This document shows, in pieces, positions 8,358 through 15,951 of a stretch of 64,000 nucleotides of DNA. A model generated the notes under the pieces. That model was not told where the DNA came from and made no database searches. It saw nothing but the letters and a program-made list of their open reading frames with translations. The number at the start of each line of letters is the position of its first letter. Within the stretch, counting starts at the first letter, position 1. Position numbers and translations under genes: made by a program. The stretch spans positions 248,001 to 312,000 of the forward strand of contig JAEURP010000009.1 of NCBI GenBank assembly GCA_016788585.1, given 5' to 3'. This DNA comes from Chthonomonas sp. (GTDB taxonomy: Bacteria > Armatimonadota > Fimbriimonadia > Fimbriimonadales > Fimbriimonadaceae).

Positions 8358-8379
8358 CTCACCCAAGCATTTGGGTGAG
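8358..8379. repeat. Perfect 22-nt palindromic hairpin upstream of secA
   Basis: CTCACCCAA-GCAT-TTGGGTGAG: a 9-bp perfect stem with a 4-nt loop, 20 nt before the ATG of secA on the minus strand and overlapping an alternative GTG start. No T-tract follows in either direction, so a leader structure or operator fits better than a terminator. Confidence 0.6.
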
Positions 8380-8407
8380 AAGTGAGAAGAAACCGCCCTA
8401 GCGGTGG

Positions 8408-8827
8408 CTAGGAAGGACCGTCTCGTGACCTATCACTCTCAAGAAAACTCGCCGACGAAAATGCAGGCAGTTCGACGGCTGGCGAGAATGCGGCATCCTC
8501 ATCTACCAACTCTGAATTTGGTGCAAACGTCTGCCACCGGTTGATCCAGGACAGTGCACGAACAGCCAATGAGGCCGCTCTGCTTCGAACTGCTGGTGAA
8601 TCAGGCTTTTGGCTAAGGGCAAAGATAATTCTTTGCGCAGGCAGGAATCCACCCAGCTCACCAGGTTGTCCAAGGTGGCTGTTTACAAGAAGCAGAAGCA
8701 GGGCGGGAATGAACTGAAGCACGTTCTCTTTCTCTAACGCATGATACCTGTCTGAGATTTTGGACCCTAGAAAACTGGGCCCTGGGAACCTGAGCCAACG
8801 ACTTTGAGTATTGCGTTCAGGCACCAA
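8408..8827 (-). CDS. Uncertain hypothetical protein without internal methionine
   Basis: Open frame of 139 codons between secA and the divergent DUF5916 gene, starting TTG-GTG at 8827. Predicted product is helical (LEKENVLQFIPALLLLLVNSHLG, then AVRSRAASLAVRALSWINRW) with an acidic, Ser-rich tail. I recognise no family. In favour: it fills an otherwise empty 420-nt gap and its codons resemble the neighbours. Against: no ATG anywhere, no clear ribosome-binding site, and the start abuts that of the divergent gene. If it is not a gene, this interval holds nothing else I can identify. Confidence 0.35.
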   Translation of the reverse strand: MVPERNTQSRWLRFPGPSFLGSKISDRYHALEKENVLQFIPALLLLLVNSHLGQPGELGGFLPAQRIIFALSQKPDSPAVRSRAASLAVRALSWINRWQTFAPNSELVDEDAAFSPAVELPAFSSASFLESDRSRDGPS

Positions 8828-10785
8828 TGGTTAGATTCTTATTCTTGTTGGTTTTCGGTTGTTTTTTGTGCGATGCTCAGGCAATACCAAAGATCGAGAC
8901 CGAGTCGGTAACGCTGGCAAAGCCGCCAACCATCGATGGAATCATCGAGGCGTCTGAATGGCAAGGTGCGATTACGAGTTCGGGGCTCGTGGATATCGTC
9001 TCGCAAGCTCCGAGCCTCGAGGACATGCGTTTTTGGATCGCGATGGATGAGAATGAAATCTACTTCGCGGCAAAGCTTGCCGATAGCCAGCCAAGCAGCA
9101 TCATTGCTCAGGAGACTCGAAAGAACGTTAGCCTAAGCGGCAATGACACAGTGACCCTGACACTTGATGTGCTTGGCACCTTGACCGACTTCAATGCGTT
9201 CACGATGAACGCGGCGGGTGGTAGCCAACTTCAGATTGCCGGAGGAAGGGCAGCTAAGGCCGAGTGGCTCGGCCAGATTGCGACCGTGGGTCGTATCACC
9301 GCCGATGGCTGGGAGGCGGAAGCACGCATTCCGTGGCGCATCATGCGGTTGCCTGAGGCAGGAAAGCGGTCGATCCGTTTCAATGTCAGACGGTATATGA
9401 GCCGCTTCCAACGCGACTATCAGTGGGCCTATACCGGAGGAGGCGGCCTGAATAATATCGGCCGGATTCACAACGTTATGATTCCAAAGTCTGATCAGCG
9501 GCGAACCTTGCAACTCCTTCCGTACACCTACATCGGGCACGATGACGAAGAGTACATTTTTAACTCGGGCCTCGACTTCAGAACGCAGCTACGCGATCGA
9601 CTTGAGTTGGTGGGTTCAATTAACCCCGATTTTCGCAATATCGAGAACCAAATACTCTCTCTTGATTTCAGCTATTTTGAGCGCCTTGCCGAGGAGCGAC
9701 GGCCCTTCTTTGCTGAAGGAAATTCTTACTTCAATACTGGGTACGACAGCCGTCTCTTTGCCCCGCAGAGGATCAAGGGATTCGATGCCGGCGTGAAAGT
9801 CTTTGGAAAGCTCGACGACCGAACTCAGTTTGGTGTCATGGATCTCAATACTGTTGGTCGCCAGAATGCTTTTGTAGGAACATTCAACCACCGCCCGGGC
9901 ACTCGAAAGAACCTCGATGTCGCGATTACAAGCCTGACAGGTGAAGGCGGGATTCACAACGAAGGCGGATTCATCAACTATTCTCAAGGTGTCGGTCCAT
10001 ACGTTGCCTATGCAAATCTCATGACAACCAACGACCATGCCCTTGGAACAGGGCACAGGATTACAGCCGGGTTCTTTTCTGAAACGCCGGGCAAGGATCT
10101 TTGGTTCGATTTCACGAGCACCGATGAGAGATTCTTCCCTCGTATGGGTTTTAACTTCGACCGAGACTTCATGGGTTTTAGCACGGGTGGAGGCGTGGTG
10201 AAGTCCATTGCAAAAGGGCCTTTGATGGAAACGGCTTGGTTTGCCAATGGTGGGATGTACTGGCGCCAGAATGGTGACCCTTATCGCAGAAACCTTAATC
10301 TTGACTTCAGCGTGACCTGGCGGAGTGGCCTCGACGTGGATCTCCATGCCGAAAAGGGCAGGTTCCTTGAGTTCGATGATGAACTGGTTTTCGCCTCAGT
10401 GGAGTATCCAAGGGGAGACCGCTACCGACGCTACGGGTACGGCGTCGGAACGGGCACCATCAGCGGTAAACGCTATACGAGCCATCGGCTAACGCTCGCG
10501 GCCCAACCAACGAAAGACCTGCAGCTTGCTGCAACGGCCCAATGGCTGAGCCACTTTGAGTCGGCGACTCAGACCATCCTCAGCGCGAGCTACGATCTTC
10601 ATCAGAATCGTGCATTGAGCGGGCGGCTGGTTCGACAAGGCAATGATTGGAACGGGTACGTGAGTTTTCGTCAGAGTGGGGGCTTGGGTACCGAGTATTT
10701 CTTGATTCTCGGCGACCCAAATGCAAAGCGGTTTCGGTCAAATGTCATCCTCAAAGTGACAACGCCATTTGATCTTCAGATTTAA
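8827..10785 (+). CDS. DUF5916 protein: CBM9-like domain plus outer-membrane barrel
   Basis: 652 residues. Residues 1-19 are a signal peptide (FLFLLVFGCFLCDAQA). Residues about 25-210 resemble a family-9 carbohydrate-binding module (PPTIDGIIEASEW; WEAEARIPW). The rest matches DUF5916, with the diagnostic RRPFFAEGNSYF near 293-304, and consists of alternating strands rich in Tyr, Phe and Gly, as in outer-membrane beta-barrels. Such proteins are abundant in diderm bacteria, often near peptidases or transport genes, but their function is not established. Probably outer-membrane located. Monocistronic or the first gene of a unit with the GGDEF protein 52 nt downstream. Confidence 0.85.
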   Translation: MVRFLFLLVFGCFLCDAQAIPKIETESVTLAKPPTIDGIIEASEWQGAITSSGLVDIVSQAPSLEDMRFWIAMDENEIYFAAKLADSQPSSIIAQETRKNVSLSGNDTVTLTLDVLGTLTDFNAFTMNAAGGSQLQIAGGRAAKAEWLGQIATVGRITADGWEAEARIPWRIMRLPEAGKRSIRFNVRRYMSRFQRDYQWAYTGGGGLNNIGRIHNVMIPKSDQRRTLQLLPYTYIGHDDEEYIFNSGLDFRTQLRDRLELVGSINPDFRNIENQILSLDFSYFERLAEERRPFFAEGNSYFNTGYDSRLFAPQRIKGFDAGVKVFGKLDDRTQFGVMDLNTVGRQNAFVGTFNHRPGTRKNLDVAITSLTGEGGIHNEGGFINYSQGVGPYVAYANLMTTNDHALGTGHRITAGFFSETPGKDLWFDFTSTDERFFPRMGFNFDRDFMGFSTGGGVVKSIAKGPLMETAWFANGGMYWRQNGDPYRRNLNLDFSVTWRSGLDVDLHAEKGRFLEFDDELVFASVEYPRGDRYRRYGYGVGTGTISGKRYTSHRLTLAAQPTKDLQLAATAQWLSHFESATQTILSASYDLHQNRALSGRLVRQGNDWNGYVSFRQSGGLGTEYFLILGDPNAKRFRSNVILKVTTPFDLQI

Positions 10786-10837
10786 TGCTTGCTTGAACCT
10801 GTCGCCCAAGGCAAAAACTGCCGAAAACTAGCTTAGA

Positions 10838-12763
10838 TTGACAGATAATCCAAAGATATTGCGGCTTCAAGAAGCGCTCCAGGTTCTTGGAGTCAAGTCT
10901 TCGGCGCCGCCAAGTCCGTTGTCTTCAGACGGGTTTCCGGTGGCGATACCCTTTCTTGATGAGGGGCACCTCCTAGTGGATCTGCCGGTGCCCGGGTTCA
11001 TCGCGGAGCTTGATTCAGGCTCTGTCGGCTTCGTTGTCATCAATGCCTCCGGTTGCGTTCGGCGCGTTTGGGGCCTCGCTGAGCGGGTAAAGCTCCTTGC
11101 TTTGGGTGCAAACTTGCTCGACACCCCTTTGCAACGACTGATCGAGAGCCCAGAGGGCGGATGCTTGTTTCTCGATCGTTACCGATACTTTAGCTCCGCA
11201 ATCGGCTGCGGTGAAGTCGCGCTGTTGGTTTGCGCCGCCACGGAGGAGTCGGAGGCGCGAGCCCATTCCGAGGTGAACGCTCGCTCAGCAGCACTCTTTC
11301 GTCGCATTGGCAAGGCGCTTTCGATGCATGGCAATCTTGAAGAGCTCTCGATTTCTGCTGCCCATGAAATTGCCAGCGCTTGTGAGCTTTCCGCCGTTCT
11401 TCTGTGGACCCGCCTGCCCGAAGACGATCGACTGACTCTCCTGGGCAGAGTTGGGGTCAATCGCCAAGGGTCGCGCGCGCTTCAAGAGCTCGATCCAGAT
11501 GCGAGTCTCTCCTGCGCCGCTGAAATTGTTGCCGCCAAGCGCAATGCCTTAGCCATTCCCAATGTCTCCGAAAATGTTCTTACCAGCCAGTTAGAAGCCC
11601 GGTTTTGCTTCTTGCCCCCCAAGGCAATGATCGCCCTGCCCTTGCTTGTCGGCGACAAACTCATCGGCGTACTGGAGCTTATCGGTCGCGACGATGACCA
11701 GTACTTCAGTTCAAATCATGACTTATACAAGACCTTAGCCGAGCATTTGAGCTTGGCGCTCAACACGGCGATGAGCTTAGAAAGCGCTGAGAAGCTCGCA
11801 AGCTTCGATCCCATGACCGGAGTTGCGAACCACCGAACATTGCAGGATTTTGTTGTTGGCCAGGTCAGCCTCGCCGAACGAAACGGCGCTCCATTGGGAC
11901 TGCTGATGATCGACGTGGACCATTTTCGTGCCTTTAACGAGGAAGAGGGACATGATGCCGGCGATTGGGTTCTCAAACGGGTGGCGGAGAAGCTTAGAGA
12001 GACGCTGCGGCCCTATGACCTTGCCGCACGATATGGTGGGGAGGAATTTACAGCTGTCTTACCCGGACTCGGGATGGATCAGAGTTTTGAGGTAGCCGAA
12101 CGAATTCGACAAGCAATCTGTAGCATCGAGTTCACGGCGGCCAATGGCAGTGTTCGTAATGTCTCGGTTTCCATCGGTGTTTCTTGCTATCCAGAATCCG
12201 CAGCCCAGGCAAGCAATCTCTTTAAGGCAGCCGATCTAGCCCTGTTTCAAGCCAAGAGGGCGGGCAGAAACCGGTGCACCCGGTATGACGGATCATTTGC
12301 AGTGAAATCTGACGATGATGCCCTTACACCTTGGCTCGAGAAGTGGCAGTCGATCGAGGAGCTTGCGGAGGCCCGTGACCTTGCCGTTGGTTTTAACCAA
12401 ATGGTTGGTCCAATTTCTGTAAAACTGCGGTTGAGCTTGAACCAGGCAAACATCTTGCGGAGCGTGCTTCAGGTTCTGCCCACCTACCGACGGCTCTCAA
12501 CTGGAACGGGCAGCGATTCCCTGCATCAGTTCCTTGAGGCACCGGAAATGCGTTCGTTGTTACCGTCGTTGCAGGCCATCCACGAGCGCTTCGATGGTAC
12601 GGGCCCCATTGGCCTTTCCGGCGAGAAGATCCCATTGCTGTCAAGGATTGCCGCTGTGCTTATGGCCGTGGTCGAAGAAAGAGGCGAACCCCTCGTCCGC
12701 GATCCCCAACGCTTTGATCCGCGAATCATCGAGATTGTGCTTGATGTTTGCGAAGCCGCCTAG
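10838..12763 (+). CDS. GAF-GGDEF diguanylate cyclase with degenerate HD-GYP tail
   Basis: 641 residues from a TTG start at 10838. A GAF-like sensor spans about 150-315. A GGDEF domain (about 320-480) has the active-site GGEEF at 400-404, metal-binding Asp in MIDVDHF and an intact inhibitory site RPYD (391-394) five residues before it, so it should make cyclic di-GMP and be product-inhibited. The C-terminal 100 residues (HERFDGTGP at 582-590, GEKIPLLSRIAAV, QRFDPRIIEIV) align with the second half of an HD-GYP phosphodiesterase, but the HD pair is gone and GYP has become GPI. The tail is therefore probably non-catalytic. A flagellin gene elsewhere in the window offers one plausible output. Confidence 0.88.
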   Translation: MTDNPKILRLQEALQVLGVKSSAPPSPLSSDGFPVAIPFLDEGHLLVDLPVPGFIAELDSGSVGFVVINASGCVRRVWGLAERVKLLALGANLLDTPLQRLIESPEGGCLFLDRYRYFSSAIGCGEVALLVCAATEESEARAHSEVNARSAALFRRIGKALSMHGNLEELSISAAHEIASACELSAVLLWTRLPEDDRLTLLGRVGVNRQGSRALQELDPDASLSCAAEIVAAKRNALAIPNVSENVLTSQLEARFCFLPPKAMIALPLLVGDKLIGVLELIGRDDDQYFSSNHDLYKTLAEHLSLALNTAMSLESAEKLASFDPMTGVANHRTLQDFVVGQVSLAERNGAPLGLLMIDVDHFRAFNEEEGHDAGDWVLKRVAEKLRETLRPYDLAARYGGEEFTAVLPGLGMDQSFEVAERIRQAICSIEFTAANGSVRNVSVSIGVSCYPESAAQASNLFKAADLALFQAKRAGRNRCTRYDGSFAVKSDDDALTPWLEKWQSIEELAEARDLAVGFNQMVGPISVKLRLSLNQANILRSVLQVLPTYRRLSTGTGSDSLHQFLEAPEMRSLLPSLQAIHERFDGTGPIGLSGEKIPLLSRIAAVLMAVVEERGEPLVRDPQRFDPRIIEIVLDVCEAA

Positions 12764-13001
12764 AAATTTGGCCGGCGTCCAAGGAAATGTGGAGCCGGCC
12801 GTGGGGATTGGGATGCCCTGGGGGTGGGCATCGTTTGGGTCTTAGGGCCACGCCGCTCCCTGGGGGAGAGAGACAGCAGAGACATAGGCTATTTTCCCCT
12901 TTCTGATGCATTGGCTAACCCATGAAATACGGGCTTAAAAGCCCTTACCCAAAACTCTAGTTGCATTGATAGCAGAGCATTTGCCAGGCTCCGCCCCAAG
13001 T
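12764..13001. other. Gene-free interval with a run of hairpins
   Basis: 238 nt between the GGDEF gene and the antiporter. Contains GGCCGGC/GCCGGCC (12770-12776 with 12794-12800, extended by TCC/GGA), GATGCCC/GGGCATC (12812-12818 with 12826-12832), CTCCC/GGGAG near 12856, and a GGGCT-TAAA-AGCCC hairpin (12931-12944). No convincing reading frame, and T-tracts are short. Either convergent terminators or a structured RNA. Confidence 0.5.
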
Positions 13002-14213
13002 TCAAGCCGTCGTTCCCGTCGGTTCTGCTGGGTCGTCTCCTTTCAGCCCAAGCATGCGGGCTACCCAAGGCAGACTGAGACCCTGAACGAGTGCAGAGAA
13101 AAGCACCATGAAGAACACCACATCGAAAAGGGTTTGTGCCTTAGGCATCTGAGCGAGCAGCGGGAAGGTGGCTAGAACAATCGGAGCGGCACCGCGCAGT
13201 CCGCACCAGGAAACCATAGCTTGGGTCCGCCAATCGATGCGGAAAGGAGTTAGAGAAATGGCGACGCCGATCGGTCTTGCAACGAACATGGCGACTATGG
13301 CGATAAGTAGCCCCAGGATGCTGATGTCGACCAGCTTGCTCGGAAACACGAGGAGCCCAAGTACGAGAAACATGGCGATTTGCATCAGCCATGCCAGCCC
13401 ATCGTGAAACTTGCCCAAGCCCTTACGCTGGTGGAACTCTGCCGCACCAAAGAGCAAACCCGCGAGGTAAACGGCCATAAACCCGTTTCCATGGAGGACG
13501 GCGGCACCGGAATACGCAGCGAGCGCCAGGGCAATCGAAATGACCTGATACATCGCCTGAAACTCTAGGCGGACCTTCTTCATCACGATGACGCCAACTT
13601 TGGCGCAAATGATCCCCCAACCGATGCCGATCAGCAGTTCGAGTATGACCTTGGGAATCACCAGCCAGGAGAGTTCTTCCTTTGAGGAAAGAACGCCTGT
13701 GAACAAGATTGTGAGTGCAACCGCGGTTGTGTCATTGAAACCCGATTCAAGTTCAACGATAGACTGAATTCGGTTTCCAAGGCGGATGCCAGCCCCGCGG
13801 ACCTGACCAAAGACGGCAGCCGAATCCGTGCACGCGACAATCGAACCAAGCAGAAGCCCCTCTATGAGGCTAAAGCCAAGGGCGCCTTGCGCCACCAGCC
13901 CAACGGCGACGGCCGTAGCCAAAACTCCAATGGTCGCCAAAACTCCGGCGGGCGCGATGTACCGGCGCGCGGTTCGCCAATCGGTATCCATCCCGCCTGA
14001 GAACAAGATGAAAGAGAGAGCGAGTACGCCAAGATGCTGGGCCAGCCGATTATCGGTGAACTCGATGCCCCCGAGTCCTTCCGATCCAGCAACCATACCA
14101 ATCCCGATGAACACGAGGAGAACAGGAATCCCAAGCTTTGTCGCGAACTTGCTGGCGATCACACTGAAGCCCAGCAGGACCGCTATCAAGAGCACCGATT
14201 GATCAAACGACAT
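13002..14213 (-). CDS. CPA1-family cation/proton antiporter (NhaP2/CvrA-like core)
   Basis: 403 residues, almost entirely membrane helices (12 or so), without the C-terminal TrkA-C or CorC regulatory domains of NhaP2. The CPA1 transport core is visible: CTDSAAVFGQ (about 128-137) and ELESGFNDTTAV (about 153-164), where the Asn-Asp pair marks electroneutral exchange. Likely exchanges K+ or Na+ for H+ across the inner membrane. ATG at 14213 has a GGAGGGG ribosome-binding site 6 nt upstream. Ion selectivity cannot be read from sequence. Confidence 0.9.
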   Translation of the reverse strand: MSFDQSVLLIAVLLGFSVIASKFATKLGIPVLLVFIGIGMVAGSEGLGGIEFTDNRLAQHLGVLALSFILFSGGMDTDWRTARRYIAPAGVLATIGVLATAVAVGLVAQGALGFSLIEGLLLGSIVACTDSAAVFGQVRGAGIRLGNRIQSIVELESGFNDTTAVALTILFTGVLSSKEELSWLVIPKVILELLIGIGWGIICAKVGVIVMKKVRLEFQAMYQVISIALALAAYSGAAVLHGNGFMAVYLAGLLFGAAEFHQRKGLGKFHDGLAWLMQIAMFLVLGLLVFPSKLVDISILGLLIAIVAMFVARPIGVAISLTPFRIDWRTQAMVSWCGLRGAAPIVLATFPLLAQMPKAQTLFDVVFFMVLFSALVQGLSLPWVARMLGLKGDDPAEPTGTTA

Positions 14214-14260
14214 GGAAGCCCCTCCATGTTAACACCTAGAGTGGTTAGCGAAAGACGCGG

Positions 14261-14266
14261 TATAAT
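14261..14266 (+). promoter_or_regulatory. Consensus -10 TATAAT of rpsR
   Basis: Perfect TATAAT; no good -35. Transcription should begin near 14273, giving a leader of about 48 nt that starts with a GCGCA/TGCGC hairpin (14275-14289). Confidence 0.6.
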
Positions 14267-14320
14267 CTCCGTTCGCGCAGATTTTGCGCAACTCACATTG
14301 GAGATTGAATTAAGGACCAA

Positions 14321-14737
14321 ATGAGCGAAGAAACCACCCCGTCGCCGGCCGAAATGGGTACCGAGGCTGCGCCGAATACCGGTGGACAAGAAATCCAGGA
14401 CCCCAAGAACGACACTGCTGCAATCTTGCGCGACAAAGAAGGCGATGTACGCCCCCGCGGCCGCCGCAAGAAGAAGGTGAGTTACTTGACCACGAACAAG
14501 ATCATGCACGTGGACTACAAGGAGACTGCCCTTCTGCGCCGATTCATGAACGATCGTGGCAAGATGTTGCCCGTACGCCAGAGCGGCAATACGGCGAAGC
14601 AACAGCGCATGGTGGCTCAAGCCATTCGCCGCGCTCGTGAAATGGCTCTGCTTCCATTCGTTGTGAACGAACCAGGTCCAGACCGCCCAATGCGCCCCCG
14701 AGAAGATCGGCGTCCGCGCGAACCACGAGAAAACTGA
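14321..14737 (+). CDS. rpsR: Small ribosomal subunit protein bS18, extended
   Basis: 138 residues, whereas bS18 is usually 70-90. The core (RRKKKVSYLTTNKIMHVDYK through QAIRRAREMALLPFV, about 48-115) is canonical. An acidic N-terminal arm of about 47 residues (Pro, Glu, Ala, Asp rich) and a C-terminal Pro/Arg tail (RPMRPREDRRPREPREN) are added. ATG has an AAGGA ribosome-binding site. It stands alone, without rpsF, ssb or rplI. bS18 binds 16S rRNA beside bS6 on the platform. Confidence 0.95.
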   Translation: MSEETTPSPAEMGTEAAPNTGGQEIQDPKNDTAAILRDKEGDVRPRGRRKKKVSYLTTNKIMHVDYKETALLRRFMNDRGKMLPVRQSGNTAKQQRMVAQAIRRAREMALLPFVVNEPGPDRPMRPREDRRPREPREN

Positions 14738-14760
14738 GCCAGATCATCAAAATTAGCATT

Positions 14761-14787
14761 TAGCGGAAGTCCATGTGGCTTCCGCTA
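14761..14787. terminator. Bidirectional terminator between rpsR and the small Cys-rich gene
   Basis: 9-bp stem TAGCGGAAG/CTTCCGCTA with a 9-nt loop, 23 nt after rpsR. On the minus strand its first bases are the TAG stop of the convergent small gene. T-tracts are modest on both sides. Confidence 0.65.
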
Positions 14788-14985
14788 TTTGCTATGCTTT
14801 CGGTCGGGCCTTGAACCTATATTGCCTCGGCTCTCAACCAACTTTTGTCGGTGGTCGTTAAACGCACAGATGGCCCGAATTCCAAGCACGTTTGAAACTT
14901 CAACCGCCATGCCCCAAGATTGTGGGTTCACTTTCCCATCGACGCATCGTCCATCTATATAGCGCGCGCAATCGCGACAGTTCAT
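14785..14985 (-). CDS. Small four-cysteine protein
   Basis: 66 residues beginning MNCRDCARYIDGRCVDGKVN. Cysteines at 3, 6, 14 and 40 give C-x2-C-x7-C-x25-C, a plausible zinc or Fe-S site. The central segment (WGMAVEVSNVLGIRAICAFNDHRQKLV) looks like a folded helix-strand unit, and the last 15 residues are basic and probably disordered. It ends in a stem-loop shared with rpsR, which supports a real transcription unit. ATG at 14985 has a weak GGA 10 nt upstream. No family recognised. Doubt remains because the divergent gene starts only 12 nt away. Confidence 0.55.
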   Translation of the reverse strand: MNCRDCARYIDGRCVDGKVNPQSWGMAVEVSNVLGIRAICAFNDHRQKLVESRGNIGSRPDRKHSK

Positions 14986-14997
14986 ACTAAATTCCAG

Positions 14998-15951
14998 ATG
15001 CTGAGCCTTGCCGCCGTCATCCTCGCTCCAACCATTTCCTTTGGCAATGGCATATTTTCAATTGTAGATGGAAAGGAGACCATCAAAGTAGCCATCAAAC
15101 CGGGGGCTCGGCAAATCACCAATTCGTTTTCGCTCAAGTCTGGAAACGCGTCCTATAAGTGGGATACGAAGGGCCTGTCCGTTACCGCGGCTGGCAAGAC
15201 CAGAAGTACCAAGTTTGCCGAGTTGCCGACTTCGCCACGATTCTTTAGCGCGGAGGAGATAGCGGCCCGCACAAGTCACGATCGCAATGCGATTGGGCTT
15301 TCCGGCTGGGAAGTCGTGGACGACAAACTGTATCTGGTGCCCAGGTGGGAGGGGAAGGACAAACGCACTTGGCTCGAAATGCTCGTCAAGATCGACTTGA
15401 AGCAGGCGAGTCCTTGGTTCGAGACGGTAACTCAGCTCGAAGGCACCTCCAAAGCATACTCAGCGGTTGAGGATCGAGTCTTTCGAGCCGCCGGCGCACT
15501 TTGCCTAGTTTCGGAAAGTGCTCGAGAATGGGGGATCTCTCTTTGGCCGCTTGCGGGCGGTGTGCCCGAATTTAAGCCGCTTGGGGAGGGCACTCCTGTC
15601 GTGGACCGAACCACCGACGGGTCCTTTCTGCGGTTCATTGAGTCCACAACCTACGGGACTCGCATTGCGGGCGTCGTGCAGCTCCCCAGCTTTGAGCGCC
15701 TCAACTTCGCCGAGACACGGGATCCCATCTTTTATCCTGGTGAGTCAGCAGACATCGTGCAGATCAACTCGACGAACGGTGTTGTCCTAAGAAACACGGA
15801 AAGTGGTCTTGAGCTAAAGTTGCCGACTGGCGTCGGAGTGAAAAATGTAAAGGCGGGCGTGCTGGTTTGGACGCCTCGAGAAGCTCCGACCCAAGCCGTC
15901 CTCTACTCCAAGTCGGGCCTTCGCGCTGTCACACGTTGGAAGAAGCAGTAA
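14998..15951 (+). CDS. Exported protein of unknown function
   Basis: 317 residues from ATG 14998, chosen because it starts a clean signal peptide (MLSLAAVILAPTISFGNG); the frame is open further upstream but that region would lie antisense to the small Cys-rich gene. The mature part looks all-beta, with repeated short strands, LVPRWEGKDKRTWLEMLVKID in the middle and VLVWTPREAPTQAVLY near the end. No domain recognised; no catalytic motif obvious. Its 3' end overlaps the convergent oxidoreductase gene by 23 nt. Confidence 0.75.
   Translation: MLSLAAVILAPTISFGNGIFSIVDGKETIKVAIKPGARQITNSFSLKSGNASYKWDTKGLSVTAAGKTRSTKFAELPTSPRFFSAEEIAARTSHDRNAIGLSGWEVVDDKLYLVPRWEGKDKRTWLEMLVKIDLKQASPWFETVTQLEGTSKAYSAVEDRVFRAAGALCLVSESAREWGISLWPLAGGVPEFKPLGEGTPVVDRTTDGSFLRFIESTTYGTRIAGVVQLPSFERLNFAETRDPIFYPGESADIVQINSTNGVVLRNTESGLELKLPTGVGVKNVKAGVLVWTPREAPTQAVLYSKSGLRAVTRWKKQ

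Noticed and set aside
9616-10347. Minus-strand frame of 243 codons inside the DUF5916 gene
   Set aside because: Antisense shadow; sense frame carries clear family motifs.
12726-12911. Minus-strand 61-codon frame in the gene-free interval
   Set aside because: No ribosome-binding site, and the region is dominated by hairpins with odd composition (Pro and Cys-rich product).
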